Assembly (NCBI GenBank): GCA_036939975.1
Contig: JALLPB010001258.1
Coordinates: forward strand, 1-20,367
Origin: Cyclostephanos tholiformis
Taxonomy: Eukaryota; Bacillariophyta; Thalassiosirophyceae; Thalassiosirales; Thalassiosiraceae
Direction of reading: 5' to 3'
DNA: 20,367 nucleotides
The notes under the pieces were generated by a model, which was given only the letters and a program-made list of their open reading frames with translations, did not search any database and was not told where the DNA came from. Positions 1 to 9,295 of the stretch are shown one piece after another; position 1 is the stretch's first letter, and every line of letters begins with the position of its first letter. The position numbers and the translations under genes were made by a program.

Positions 1-219
1 GTGTACGTACACATAGTATACGTATTTTATCTAGTAGAAGCTAGAGTAAAATTTTGGAAAATACGACTTCGGTTGAATTTGGCACATAACCCCTACATAA
101 ATACATAGTATTATGGTATGTGGTGAGGAAAAAAAATAATATCAGTCGTACTTAGCACCGTCTGGCCGTCACATTTCCTTTCTTCACAGAGAGCAAGATC
201 GCTCTAAAAAACAGTGACC
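1..219. other. Upstream region of the TRMT11-like gene
   Basis: This AT-rich stretch holds no gene that I can support. It begins with short palindromic steps (GTGTACGTACAC at 1-12). It presumably includes the 5' untranslated region and promoter of the plus-strand gene that starts at 220, but I see no convincing TATA or initiator element. Confidence 0.4.
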
Positions 220-1973
220 ATGAGCTTGAGTCTCGAAGCCACGGAAGAGTACATTCTACTCATTGAATTCGTACATAAGCATCTAGATTTTCACAATGCA
301 GAGCTGCATTCTATACTTGAAATGCATGGTGTGCAAATTGGAACGGACTGCCTCATCCGAGAGTTACCGATCGCTGGCAGAACTTCCGAGTTCAGGAGAC
401 CGTTTAAGATTCTGTCATTCCCCTGGAGCTCCATCGGTTGTAAATTCTGCCTCGATGATTGCGACGATGATGCGAAGAGGAAGAAATGTACCAATTTAGT
501 GTCTGCGTTTTCTCGATGCACTCTTATCCGTGGTGTCCTTGAGCTTTGGGGGTGAGTGTGGCGAAGTGATTTTTGTAGTTCGATGTCGCATGCAAGTGAA
601 AATTGAACTCTCATCGCTTTATTCTTTCCCTACGCAGCGCCGGCCCTACCATTGATGACTGTGTCGAATCGATACGTAGTGGCTACTACCCCCGAAGACA
701 TCAAGAGGGTAAGCATTTGGGGAGTGGCGACGGCGCGAAGAAATTCGAGGAGCGCACTTGGTCGATACTTGTGCATACGCTTGGGTCTACCTATACACGC
801 GAGGAACAAAACGACATGAGATCTGCGTTTTCCTTCATGAACTTCCCCGGAAGAGTACAAATGAAAGATCCCGACGATGAATACCTTTTCATTAGAGAAG
901 TGGAATTGGACGGTCAGGGGGGTGCTGTATACCCGCGCCATTCGGGAATAAATAAACAAATCATCCCAGAAAATGATGCGAGACCTCCACTAGCGTGCTA
1001 TTTCGGGAGAGTGTTAGGAAATAATGGGCTGGGTAGGAACTGGAGAGGATCTAACCGCATTGAACAATATTCGTTGAAGAAGCGTTGCTACCTCGGCCCG
1101 ACTTCTATGGATTCGGAGCTGAGTTTGATTATGACCAATTTAGCTCAGATACAGCCGTGTGGTTCCTTTGTGTTCGACCCCTTTGTTGGGACAGGGTCTA
1201 TCCTCCTCACCGCCGCATTGCGTGGTGCTTTTTGTTTTGGGACGGACATCGACCTAAGAGTTTTACGTGGTCGCAATCACAATGAAAATATCTCATCTAA
1301 CTTCAAACAGTACAACCTTAAACCACCCGAGTTGGTACGATCCGACAATGCAATATATCATCGACACTTTCGAAGTCATTTGCCTCTGTTTGATGCTATT
1401 GTAACAGATCCTCCGTATGGCATCAGAGCGGGAGCAAGGAAATCTGGCTCGCGAAAATGTGGCGAAGTCAGACCAATATCTGACGAACATCGATACGACC
1501 ATGTGGCACAGACTCGCCCATATGCCGTGTCTGATGTTATGAGCGACTTGTTGAATGTTGCAGCGATGACATTAAAAATGGGTGGGAGGCTTGTTTACGT
1601 TATACCATCAATGTCGGATTTTGACGAACGCATGGATTTACCACAACATGAGTGCTTGAGACTCGACTATGTATGTTACCAACCCCTACAGACGGAATAT
1701 GGTCGACGTACAGTTACAATGAAGAAGGTCAAAGAATATGACGAAAAAAAGAGATCTCAGTACTTGGAAAATACTTGGATTAATGGAGCTGAATCCGCAG
1801 AAAAAGTGGCAAATATTAGAGAAAGACTAATAGAGACGGCGAAAACGAAACCAGGCTACGAAGAAAAAGCGTTACGAAGAAAAGCAACTAGGAAAGCAAC
1901 CAAGGAGGCAAAAAAGAAAGCCAAAAGGGAAGCTGCTGCAATAGATGCTGCATCTAAGAGCGAATGTTTATAA
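220..1973 (+). CDS. TRMT11: tRNA (guanine(10)-N2)-methyltransferase, TRMT11-like, two exons
   Basis: Catalytic subunit of the enzyme that N2-methylates guanosine 10 of tRNAs with S-adenosylmethionine; in the known family it works with TRMT112. Exons are 220-551 and 638-1973, giving 555 aa. The first exon carries the THUMP-like N-terminus (YILLIEF near residue 11, ILSFPW near 69, GVLELWG at its end), and the second continues it in phase. The SAM-binding motif DPFVGTGS lies at about residue 291, and the methyltransferase tetrapeptide DPPY follows at about 368 in VTDPPYGIR. The phrases FGR, RCYLGPTSMDSELS and GTDID also match the family as I know it. The frame is open from a GTG at 214, but the first ATG is at 220 and is preferred in a eukaryote. 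The protein is longer than the human one (about 460 aa) because of inserts and a lysine/alanine-rich C-terminal tail (about residues 520-550). It converges on the transporter gene 102 bp downstream. Confidence 0.93.
552..637 (+). other. TRMT11: Spliceosomal intron in the TRMT11-like gene, 86 nt
   Basis: The donor GTGAGT at 552 and the acceptor TACGCAG ending at 637 flank a pyrimidine-rich run (TTTATTCTTTCCCTACGCAG). Unspliced, the frame meets TGA at 553. Splicing after GG and resuming with C restores a glycine codon and joins GVLELWG to AGPTIDD, which matches the family's continuous THUMP region. This is direct evidence that the DNA is nuclear eukaryotic. Confidence 0.9.
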
Positions 1974-2075
1974 TGCCAAGAAAGAAGAGTCTGCGTCAGA
2001 AGAACATCTATCTAAATTGTTTCTTAGGCTCAATTGTCAAACTAGTGGAGATTGTTGTTGGTTCGGTGGCTACTT

Positions 2076-3539
2076 CTAGGCAGTGTCTGACAGAGGAACG
2101 GTATTTACGGTCCGTCCTGTCATCTCGTCCGAATTTAGACGACATCGTGAATAGTCACCCTTTGCATTAGGAGGAGGAGGAATATCCATTGGATATATTG
2201 TATCCGTTCCTTCTCTGATTGAACTGAGGACATTCTGGAATGAAGCTATCATGGGTGGTTGTGAGGAGTTCAGGGTCCTGGGGCCGACATTCTTTTTCCT
2301 GTGTCGATATAGTAATGACAATGGCCTCCTCCATGATGCATTATGCTCGGTGCGGATTGGGTCCGTCGAAGACGTGATTGACAAGGACGAGATGTCAGCG
2401 AGAGCACGTTCTTGATGTCTGTCTTCTTCCGGTCCGCCAACAACATCACTACTTTGAATGACATCATCAGCCTCGTACATGGTAGTAATCATTGTACAGA
2501 AGCTTACATCCTTTGGTGCTTTTGTCCACCCAAGTTTCCAGCAAATGACACCGTAAATACTGATTACTACAGCTTCCATCACGCCAAAGAATAGTGGAAC
2601 GCACAATGCTTGCCCCCTATCAATAGGGTCGTCGAACATGGCAACAACCGCAGAAGTAGCGATGCCGACATTTTGATATGCGCATTCAATGCCCACCGCT
2701 ACGACCTCGGGCTTTCTCAGCCTAGCAACAAGAGCAACAATTGTGGAAAAGAAGAGTCCCAGGAGGCAGGGTGCAGTAACTCCAATGTAGAACGACCAGT
2801 GCTGACCCCAGACTTGAGCCTCGCTCTTGCCAGAAAGAGAGGACAGAATTACCGAGAATATAATCATTAGTACTCCCGCCGATGATCCCAATCGATTCGC
2901 AAACTGGTTGAAACGATTGCTGGAGTATTTGACAGATGCGCATAGGCCAAGACCAATGGCGAAAATAACAATCGCAACGCTGGTAAAAAGTGCTGCCCAG
3001 TCGATGTTTTCGATTATGCTCCCTTCGCCATCATCCGAACCAAAGCCGAATACAGCATTCACGTAAAGGAGAAGATTGGCTGGAAGCATGAACACGCTCA
3101 TCAGTGTACCGATAGCGGTCATAGTGACACTCAATGCCAAATCCGCATTGAACATTGAGCACCACCAATTGCTATAGCTCCCTCCCGGACTCGACGTGAC
3201 GATGAGCAGGGATATCGACATTGGCTCTGATAGGTAAGACTTCAACGTGACGATAGTAAGATATCCCATAAGAGGCATGATGACGTACTGAGTGCCAATT
3301 CCTGTTCCTATAGCGAATTTGTTGTTCATCTGTTGACGCAAGTGCTTTACGTCCACGGTAGCGCTCATCCCGAAAACAAGGACGAAGAGTAATATGTGGC
3401 CTATTACCTGCGCGAGGGCGTTGAACCACTGGCTCTCTGCTACCCTAACCAGGCGGCGCGTTTCGTCTACGGATGGTTCTTCGCCTCCATTCCATCGTTC
3501 CAGCCCTGACACCAGGCCATGTTGCATTCCGGCATCCAT
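2076..3539 (-). CDS. Bile acid:sodium symporter-like (BASS/SLC10) membrane transporter
   Basis: A 487-aa polytopic membrane protein starting at ATG 3539. Residues 41-340 hold about eight or nine hydrophobic segments in the order expected for the SBF/BASS fold, which moves organic anions with sodium. Two signature regions are visible. One is TSSPGGSYSNWW at about 115-126, equivalent to the SPGGN-S crossover helix that binds sodium in SLC10 proteins. The other is ECAYQNVGIATSAV at about 285-298, equivalent to the E-Q-N motif of the second crossover. A soluble tail of about 135 residues, rich in Ser, Pro and Arg, follows the last helix. There is no obvious plastid or signal peptide: the first 35 residues are polar and acidic. 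That argues against a plastid pyruvate or glycolate type and for a plasma or endomembrane location, by inference. The substrate cannot be told from sequence. Confidence 0.9.
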   Translation of the reverse strand: MDAGMQHGLVSGLERWNGGEEPSVDETRRLVRVAESQWFNALAQVIGHILLFVLVFGMSATVDVKHLRQQMNNKFAIGTGIGTQYVIMPLMGYLTIVTLKSYLSEPMSISLLIVTSSPGGSYSNWWCSMFNADLALSVTMTAIGTLMSVFMLPANLLLYVNAVFGFGSDDGEGSIIENIDWAALFTSVAIVIFAIGLGLCASVKYSSNRFNQFANRLGSSAGVLMIIFSVILSSLSGKSEAQVWGQHWSFYIGVTAPCLLGLFFSTIVALVARLRKPEVVAVGIECAYQNVGIATSAVVAMFDDPIDRGQALCVPLFFGVMEAVVISIYGVICWKLGWTKAPKDVSFCTMITTMYEADDVIQSSDVVGGPEEDRHQERALADISSLSITSSTDPIRTEHNASWRRPLSLLYRHRKKNVGPRTLNSSQPPMIASFQNVLSSIREGTDTIYPMDIPPPPNAKGDYSRCRLNSDEMTGRTVNTVPLSDTA

Positions 3540-3897
3540 GTTTCTTGGGATTCGTGGGAATGATTACACTTTTATTTTGTCGAAATGACTTTGTTCTCGA
3601 TGGTGTCGTGTCTGGTGATCATGATCTTATCGAGTATGGTAATCGATTTTAAAATGACTCTTCTTTTTCCACCCCCCCAAAAATCGGGGCACTCAAAAAG
3701 AAACCCTGGTGAATATTATTCCTGGATACCCCAAAATATTATTACCCCCAGTTTTTCCGCTTCTCTTCTAATATGTACCTCTCTCTCACATTCATCTTCA
3801 CTACATTCCTAGGTATCAACATTCTGAAAGAGCAACTCGCTCCGTCCGCGCGCTCCCCTTACCTATCTAGTTCGCAATTTATCACCAAAACGATGCA
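3540..3897. promoter_or_regulatory. Divergent intergenic region, possible bidirectional promoter
   Basis: These 358 bp separate two genes that read away from each other (transporter on minus, SGNH-like protein on plus), so both promoters and both 5' untranslated regions must lie here. The half next to the plus gene is rich in C and T, with runs of CCCC and CTCTCTC. That is compatible with an initiator-type promoter, but no specific factor site can be named. Confidence 0.5.
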
Positions 3898-6138
3898 ATG
3901 TCTGGGACTCTGACAAATCGAGTATCTCGATTTGGTTCTCTTTCAGCGTCGAAAAGTGGTAATAAGCTGATCCCACTGCGACAGCCTCACTATGGCTCGC
4001 CGAACACCCATCGCACGGCGTTTGACGCCGATGGAGATGATATCACCGTCAAATCAAATACTGGGCTCCCGCCACCATACGTCCTCCCGTGTTTCCGATT
4101 TCGTAGAAAAAAGTCTTTATCGTTGGTCTTAATTGCAATGGCGGCAATGTTTATGTCGTTGTTCTCTTCATTCGTCGCATATAGGACCTTGGGGTCATCG
4201 TCTGACGGTCGTTACTTTTTGCCATCGGCAAGAGAATGGGGAGCTGACAGGGAACGTCGAAAAAAGGCGCGACAGGGACGGAGGGCATATCCGCCAACTG
4301 CAGTCGAAAGAGAGACGAGGGCTGTCAAATACACCGAGTACGAATCACACTTATTGAATTTTCTCTTCAGTCTTCGGGCAGCGGGGGTTAATTCGTCGAT
4401 TTTGCCATTAAACGATCGCGAACCTCTCGGACAAGACATGGGGATGTATACCAACCTAGGCTGCTCTGTCTGGAATGATTTACACGGCAACCAGAAAATG
4501 ATAGAATACAACAGAGATCAAACACGGCAATTATGGTCATCATATTTACCCACCATACTGCAGGCATCGCGCCATGCGGACGATACAGCATATGTTCATA
4601 AAAATTGGACAGCCACATTATTGGAATCACTATCCACTGAAAGCATTCTGAAAGATCCTCCAAACGAAGACAAAGAGGAAGCTGTGAGCATCAAAGATAT
4701 TGTACGCATCACTGGGATTATCGTGAGACGATTGTTGGGAATATTACAAAACGGCGGGAAACTTTCGGCGACGTTGCCTCCGCCACTAAGGATAGCTGTA
4801 TTTGGGGGTCCAACGGTGGAAGGAAAGGGATGTCATAAAGCAAACGTTAAGATACCACTTGGATCAATCATGGCCAATCCCACCTTTTGTGCCTTTCCAT
4901 ATCGACTCGAGCAGTTTATAAATGCAATTTTGATGCCCCCTGCTGTTCTGACGCAGCTTCGTAGAACTTTGGGCGGGCGTGATCATGGGGGTAATGCGTC
5001 AGGTGACGACTTTCGACTGGTGGAGGTGATTAATTTGGGGGAGGAGGGCACAGGATCTGAGTATTCTAGCGCGATCGTTCTTAATCGTATGTACCCTCCT
5101 TTCGGTAACGTTCAGGCTGGCACCATTACAGGTTACGGTGGTGGTCCTCCCGACCTTGTAATTGACGCTTATGGTATTGATGCCTACGGAAAGGAAGCTT
5201 CAGAGATGACTAATATTTACGATGCAGTGGGCAAACTTTTATCTAGGATGCCAAGGAGATGTTTGAAAGAGAACAGCAAACCTCCGCCGGTGATAGTCCG
5301 GGTGGTATTGGAAGAAGATGCACACACATTGACGAGTATAGTTGTAGGCGATGCCATAGATGACGTGGAAGAAGGCGAGACGTCGCTTAACATATTACAT
5401 TCAGAACGCAAGAGCATCGAGGCGGGGACATTTGGTATGGCTGGGCACATTGCCACGGCATGGACGCTTGCGTTTAATCTTGCATCTCTTGCAATCAGTC
5501 ACTGTGGGTTAGGTGAAAACATGTCTCGTCCGCAAAAGCCAATAAGAAGAATAAACAATGCTGCCTCAGCTGGTTGCGATAATGGCATTGATCCACCGTG
5601 CATCTTTTCCTTCCTTGCGGGCCCCAAGGGGAATGCACCCCGTCCATCAGCAATAGCTTCGTCCCTTATCCCATTCATCGTCGAAAATACAGGATGGCTG
5701 CCTGAATCTGACATGACGACGGGATTCGCTCGAAAGACGGGCCTAGTTGGAACGGGGGAAGGCGCCACCATGACCCTCCTCTTTCGTAACATAACTCGAT
5801 CAGTTCGGCGCCTGGATGTCGTCACGCTACGTAGCACATCGCAGGCCTGGAAGGATGGCGTGGTCAAGTTCGCCCTCGTAACCGGAGGAGACTTTTCGCA
5901 TGGGAGGAAGGCCGCTGAAGCATCCACAAAGATTGCAACAGAATCAAGCTTCACGATTTCGGCGGACTTGATCGTGGATGGATGGGATGGAAAAGAAGAT
6001 AAGCATGTATCATATCATTTTGGATTGGACTTAATTGATGGAGAGAATTCTGGTGGTGTGGGCTCTGACGTTCTCTTAAGGATGACTCTGACAAAAGGGG
6101 TCAGATTTAAGATCCTTGGTCTCATGCTGTGTGAATAG
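3898..6138 (+). CDS. Type II membrane protein with SGNH/GDSL-like lumenal domain
   Basis: A 746-aa protein starting at ATG 3898. A polar N-terminus of about 75 residues is followed by one hydrophobic segment (about 77-98, LVLIAMAAMFMSLF), as in type II membrane or Golgi proteins. The large remainder should be lumenal or extracellular. Blocks resembling the SGNH hydrolase order are present: IAVFGGPTVEGKGC at about 299-312 where families have a GGS-type nucleophile block, FPYRLEQFINAIL at about 335-350, INLGEEGTGSEYSSA at about 377-391, and PDLVIDAYG at about 418-426 where GxND normally falls. I recall diatom proteins with FGGSVTEG and CAWPxRLE in these places. Here the nucleophile serine is replaced by Pro-Thr and the GxND asparagine is absent, so it may be catalytically dead. 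The C-terminal 200 residues look like a beta-rich domain with no assignment. Sulfatase-like or glycan O-acyl esterase relatives are possible. Confidence 0.75.
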   Translation: MSGTLTNRVSRFGSLSASKSGNKLIPLRQPHYGSPNTHRTAFDADGDDITVKSNTGLPPPYVLPCFRFRRKKSLSLVLIAMAAMFMSLFSSFVAYRTLGSSSDGRYFLPSAREWGADRERRKKARQGRRAYPPTAVERETRAVKYTEYESHLLNFLFSLRAAGVNSSILPLNDREPLGQDMGMYTNLGCSVWNDLHGNQKMIEYNRDQTRQLWSSYLPTILQASRHADDTAYVHKNWTATLLESLSTESILKDPPNEDKEEAVSIKDIVRITGIIVRRLLGILQNGGKLSATLPPPLRIAVFGGPTVEGKGCHKANVKIPLGSIMANPTFCAFPYRLEQFINAILMPPAVLTQLRRTLGGRDHGGNASGDDFRLVEVINLGEEGTGSEYSSAIVLNRMYPPFGNVQAGTITGYGGGPPDLVIDAYGIDAYGKEASEMTNIYDAVGKLLSRMPRRCLKENSKPPPVIVRVVLEEDAHTLTSIVVGDAIDDVEEGETSLNILHSERKSIEAGTFGMAGHIATAWTLAFNLASLAISHCGLGENMSRPQKPIRRINNAASAGCDNGIDPPCIFSFLAGPKGNAPRPSAIASSLIPFIVENTGWLPESDMTTGFARKTGLVGTGEGATMTLLFRNITRSVRRLDVVTLRSTSQAWKDGVVKFALVTGGDFSHGRKAAEASTKIATESSFTISADLIVDGWDGKEDKHVSYHFGLDLIDGENSGGVGSDVLLRMTLTKGVRFKILGLMLCE

Positions 6139-7150
6139 GCATGCTCTGAAAAAATTAAAGGAACATCATTTATGATAGACAAATCCTACTTTTTTTGATA
6201 ATTGTGATTTAATCTTGCTTGTGTGAAATGGCACGACTGAAATGAGGATGAGAATTCAAATCAGACAAAATCGACACTTTGTCAATGGAGCGTAGATTGG
6301 TGTTTTTGAGATTGCTAATGGTATACCAGTTGGCTGCATAGCACCCAAGAGAATAAAGTCTTCTTCTTTTTGCCGATAAATTGTGAAATCGTGGAGAGGC
6401 ATTCGGTTTGTAGCAATTTGTAAATTGTTTGCTGGTCCAGTGCTGGACATATTTATGGCTGTCAATTTGCATATCTAATTAAGAAAAACAAACTGAAGGC
6501 TACAATCTAAGATAAGAGAGAGAGTGTCCTGACAATAAGTAGATACTACTGCTTTACCTGTGCATTGAGAGGTAATGCCGGAAACTGATAAAATTATGAA
6601 GTTTAGGTTTAAGGATTCTATTATGGAATGCAAAGTTGTCAACAGGGAATGTCAACTGTCATGACACCAAATGTCTGGTTTTTCCACTCCGCTAATGGGC
6701 CCTGGTGCAGAGAAGTTCAATACATAATTTGGAATTCTGGGCCTGATGACATCAATCTCTAATTGTTTGTTGATGACTGGATTGACAACATCGGCGTGCA
6801 GATGTTGAGATGTAATAGTGACTGGCCCCATCAGCCTAAAAAAGGGTGACTGAGGTACTGCACTCTTCCCCACTAAAATAAACCTCTGGTTTTAATACTA
6901 GTCCACTGTTTGATTTTGGTGACAAGATAAGCTTCTCGAAAAACCTTTCTGACTATTGTTCTAAATAGGCAAGTGTGTCACATTGCTGGGAAAATTAGTG
7001 GATCATAGATGTGTATGCCTGCATTCATAGTCCGCAGCCGGCAATTTTTCTTCAACTACATCCCTCTATTTTGAGGTCACTGGTCACGGGTCACGGCCTT
7101 TTAACCATTGTGATTAAGTCTCTCTGAGATCAACCAAGAGTTTGTTTCTT
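6139..7150. other. AT-rich region without a supported gene; possible decayed element
   Basis: No intact gene is visible. On the minus strand there are short open stretches (6652-6873 and about 6256-6472) separated by stops. Their residues (for example VTITSQHLHADVVNPVIN) look protein-like but match no family I recognise. They lie directly downstream of the pol remnant in its direction of transcription, so they could be worn-out retroelement sequence or an adjacent insertion. The first 60 bp include AAAAAATTAAAGG, a possible 3' end signal for the plus-strand gene. I see no LTR pair by eye. Confidence 0.35.
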
Positions 7151-8440
7151 TGTAAACCTTTGTTGTTATCTTATTCCATGTCTGGAATGATTCTTCTTTT
7201 GTATGATGAAAGATAATAAATATGATGGTGATCTTGATGGAGTCTGGTATGTCTTTTTTTGTTTATTGTACTGATATGTTCTGATCTTCTTGGTAGCAAG
7301 CTATTCTTGCTGGTATTGGTATCATTTAATTTTTTATTGATAGAGTTGTTTGCTTCTATGTTGTTTGATGACAGGCATAGAAGTGCTAAGAAGCTCTCCA
7401 GCATCTCTTGGTCATCAATGAAGGAAGAGTATTCTGCATAGTAATTCAAGTTGTTGACATCGGCAGTGCTTTTCTTCCCCACTGAGGCTGAACTCACATC
7501 ATCTGTGTTTGATAGCCTTGAAAATGGGTTGGCAATGACATTATTAAGTCCTTCTGCTATGCTATATAATGAAGTGTTGGACCATATTCATCAACATATG
7601 ATATCCAATGGAGGCATCCTTCAGAAAAGTCTCCAATGTAAGGATATTTTTATGGTCAGTGTGGATACACATTTCAGCACCCAGTAATATGGACCAAAAC
7701 TCTCATAGAGTTGCAACTACACAGAGTAGTTCTTTATCAATTGTTGAATAATTCATTTGTGCACTACTCAGTTTCTTACTTTAATAGGCAACTTGCCTTT
7801 TGTCTTGCATGAGACAGGCACCCATTTGATAATTTGATGCATCTGTGTAGATGTGGTAAGGTTTGTTGTAATTAAGATATGCACATAAGGCATCTGCTGC
7901 CATGAGTGTTTTCATTTGATTGAATGCTTTTTTGCATTTTTAGTGTCCAAGTGAATTGTGGTGCTCTTTTGCCTTTCTTAGGTGCTCCTGTGTGAGCAGT
8001 TAATGGTCATCAATGTATTCTTCTGCAACATTAGCATCACAAAAGATGTTTTCCATTACTTCCTGAGCTCATAGTCAGGGGAACACTTTAAACACATTGG
8101 CAATCCATTGTATTTGAATTTGCCAAATGGAGTTGCAATAGTGCATAGGTCCATTGACTCTTCATTGAGTTCAAATGTTAAATATTGCATGAAAATATCT
8201 AAGTTGGAGAAGAATTTATAGCCTTGGCACCTTCTCAATATGTCCCATATGATTGGTGATGGATATTGTTTCCTTTGAACTACTTTGTTGAGTTCACAGA
8301 GGTCACTGACCCAATGTACTCTACCATCTTTTGGGGAGGAATAAATGTGGGTGATGTTCATTCACTTGCACCTTGTGCAGATAACACTTCCATGTCCACT
8401 AGATGAAGGAGTTCTTTTTTGAATGCTTCCAAATTAGAGG
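7150..8440 (-). mobile_element. Decayed Ty3/gypsy-type retrotransposon pol fragment (reverse transcriptase, RNase H)
   Basis: Read on the minus strand from 8440 down, three frames together give a gypsy-type pol in the usual order. First, LEAFKKELLHLV precedes RT (about 8430-8390). RT palm motifs follow between 8361 and 8060: DGRVHWVSDLCELNKV, YKFFSNLDI, ATPFGKFKYNGLP. The catalytic YIDD box is at 8017-8006. Then come KKGKRAPQFTW (about 7980-7950) and an RNase H-like part with YTDAS at 7849-7835 and TDHKN at 7660-7646. A spacer-like frame at 7497-7290 contains DDQEMLESFLALLCLSSN. Frame changes and in-frame stops (for example inside QVAY*SKKL) show it is dead. YIDD is followed almost at once by the pre-RNase H segment, so the RT thumb and connection are missing. 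No integrase, gag or LTRs were recognised. Host genes are transcribed away from it. Confidence 0.85.
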
Positions 8441-8759
8441 GTACAGCGGATGAATTTCAGGCCAATTTTTTAATTTTTTTTCGTGCCTAAAATCAGACTC
8501 CGTGACAACCTCGAAAAAAGCTACGGACCACAAACAGACCAAAGCACCATTTCCGCACTTACAATTTTTACACCTCGTGCTCCCCCCCCCACCTTATTAT
8601 CAATTCGTGATCAGCACTGAACAAAATCGCCAATTCTGGCAACGTCACGGCATAACGCACATAATGTAGCTCCATGTGCGTTTTTTACATGTAAAAACAC
8701 TCACAGACCAATTTACTAATTAAATTAGTTAATATTGATCCGATGAGCTCCCAAACCAG
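8441..8759. other. Spacer between pol remnant and tandem repeat, no gene
   Basis: No reading frame of interest. It contains homopolymer runs (T at about 8465-8480, C at about 8582-8591) and a near-palindrome around ACTAATTAAATTAGT at about 8716-8730. The last 40 bp run into the first tandem repeat unit. It may be the left edge of the coiled-coil element, but no terminal repeat can be defined. Confidence 0.4.
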
Positions 8760-9295
8760 CCTCCGCAACAATAGCAGCCCCACTGACCCCCCCCCTGCCC
8801 CTCAAGATCATCGTCCGTGCCCCCCATCGATTTGGGAGCACAGGGCATCGCTGTAATAGCTCTCCCTCCCACCCCTCACCAAGAAAAAAAAACCTTTTTC
8901 TATCGACGCTGCGCCTCATGAGGATTACCTCAAGATCCCACCTCCACCATCCCCCACGAAAATAGCAGTGGGGACACCCCCCCCCGCCTCTCAAGAGCGT
9001 TGCCTACACCCCCCATCGATTTGGGAGCGCAGGGCATCGCTGACATGCTGGCTCTCCCTCCCTCCCCCAACAACAAAAAAAACCTTTTCCTATCAACGCT
9101 GTGTGTTGTGAGGATTACCCTCAAGATCCCATCCCCCCCCCAACAATAGCAGCCCTGGGGACACCCCACCCAGCCCCTCAAGAGCCCTGACTGTGTCAGC
9201 AAGGGTTGTGGAAGTGCAGTGTATTGTGAACATGGCTCTCCCTTCCACACCCAACAATCAACAACAAAAACCTTTTCCTATCGATGCTGCGCATT
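8760..9295 (+). repeat. Three tandem copies of a ~189-bp unit ending in the start of the next reading frame
   Basis: Landmarks recur at about 189-bp spacing. CATCGATTTGGGAG is centred near 8832 and 9021. CCTTTTC-TATCRAYGCTG has its TATC at 8900, 9090 and 9279. GGATTACC(C)TCAAGATCCCA occurs twice, after copies one and two. AACAATAGCAGCCC and GGGGACACCCC also recur. The first two units are C-rich and carry broken versions of the sequence that, in the third, holds ATG 9232 and the first ~18 codons of the downstream frame. The duplication therefore spans the presumed promoter, 5' untranslated region and extreme N-terminus of that element. It resembles the promoter monomers seen upstream of some LINE elements, by analogy only. 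Confidence 0.8.

Noticed and set aside
5499..5954. A 151-codon minus-strand open frame inside the SGNH-like gene
   Set aside because: It is antisense to a strongly supported coding region and shows no independent domain.
8725..9250. Minus-strand Gly/Trp-rich open frames
   Set aside because: They are translations of the C-rich tandem repeat on the wrong strand. Openness follows from C runs, not coding constraint.
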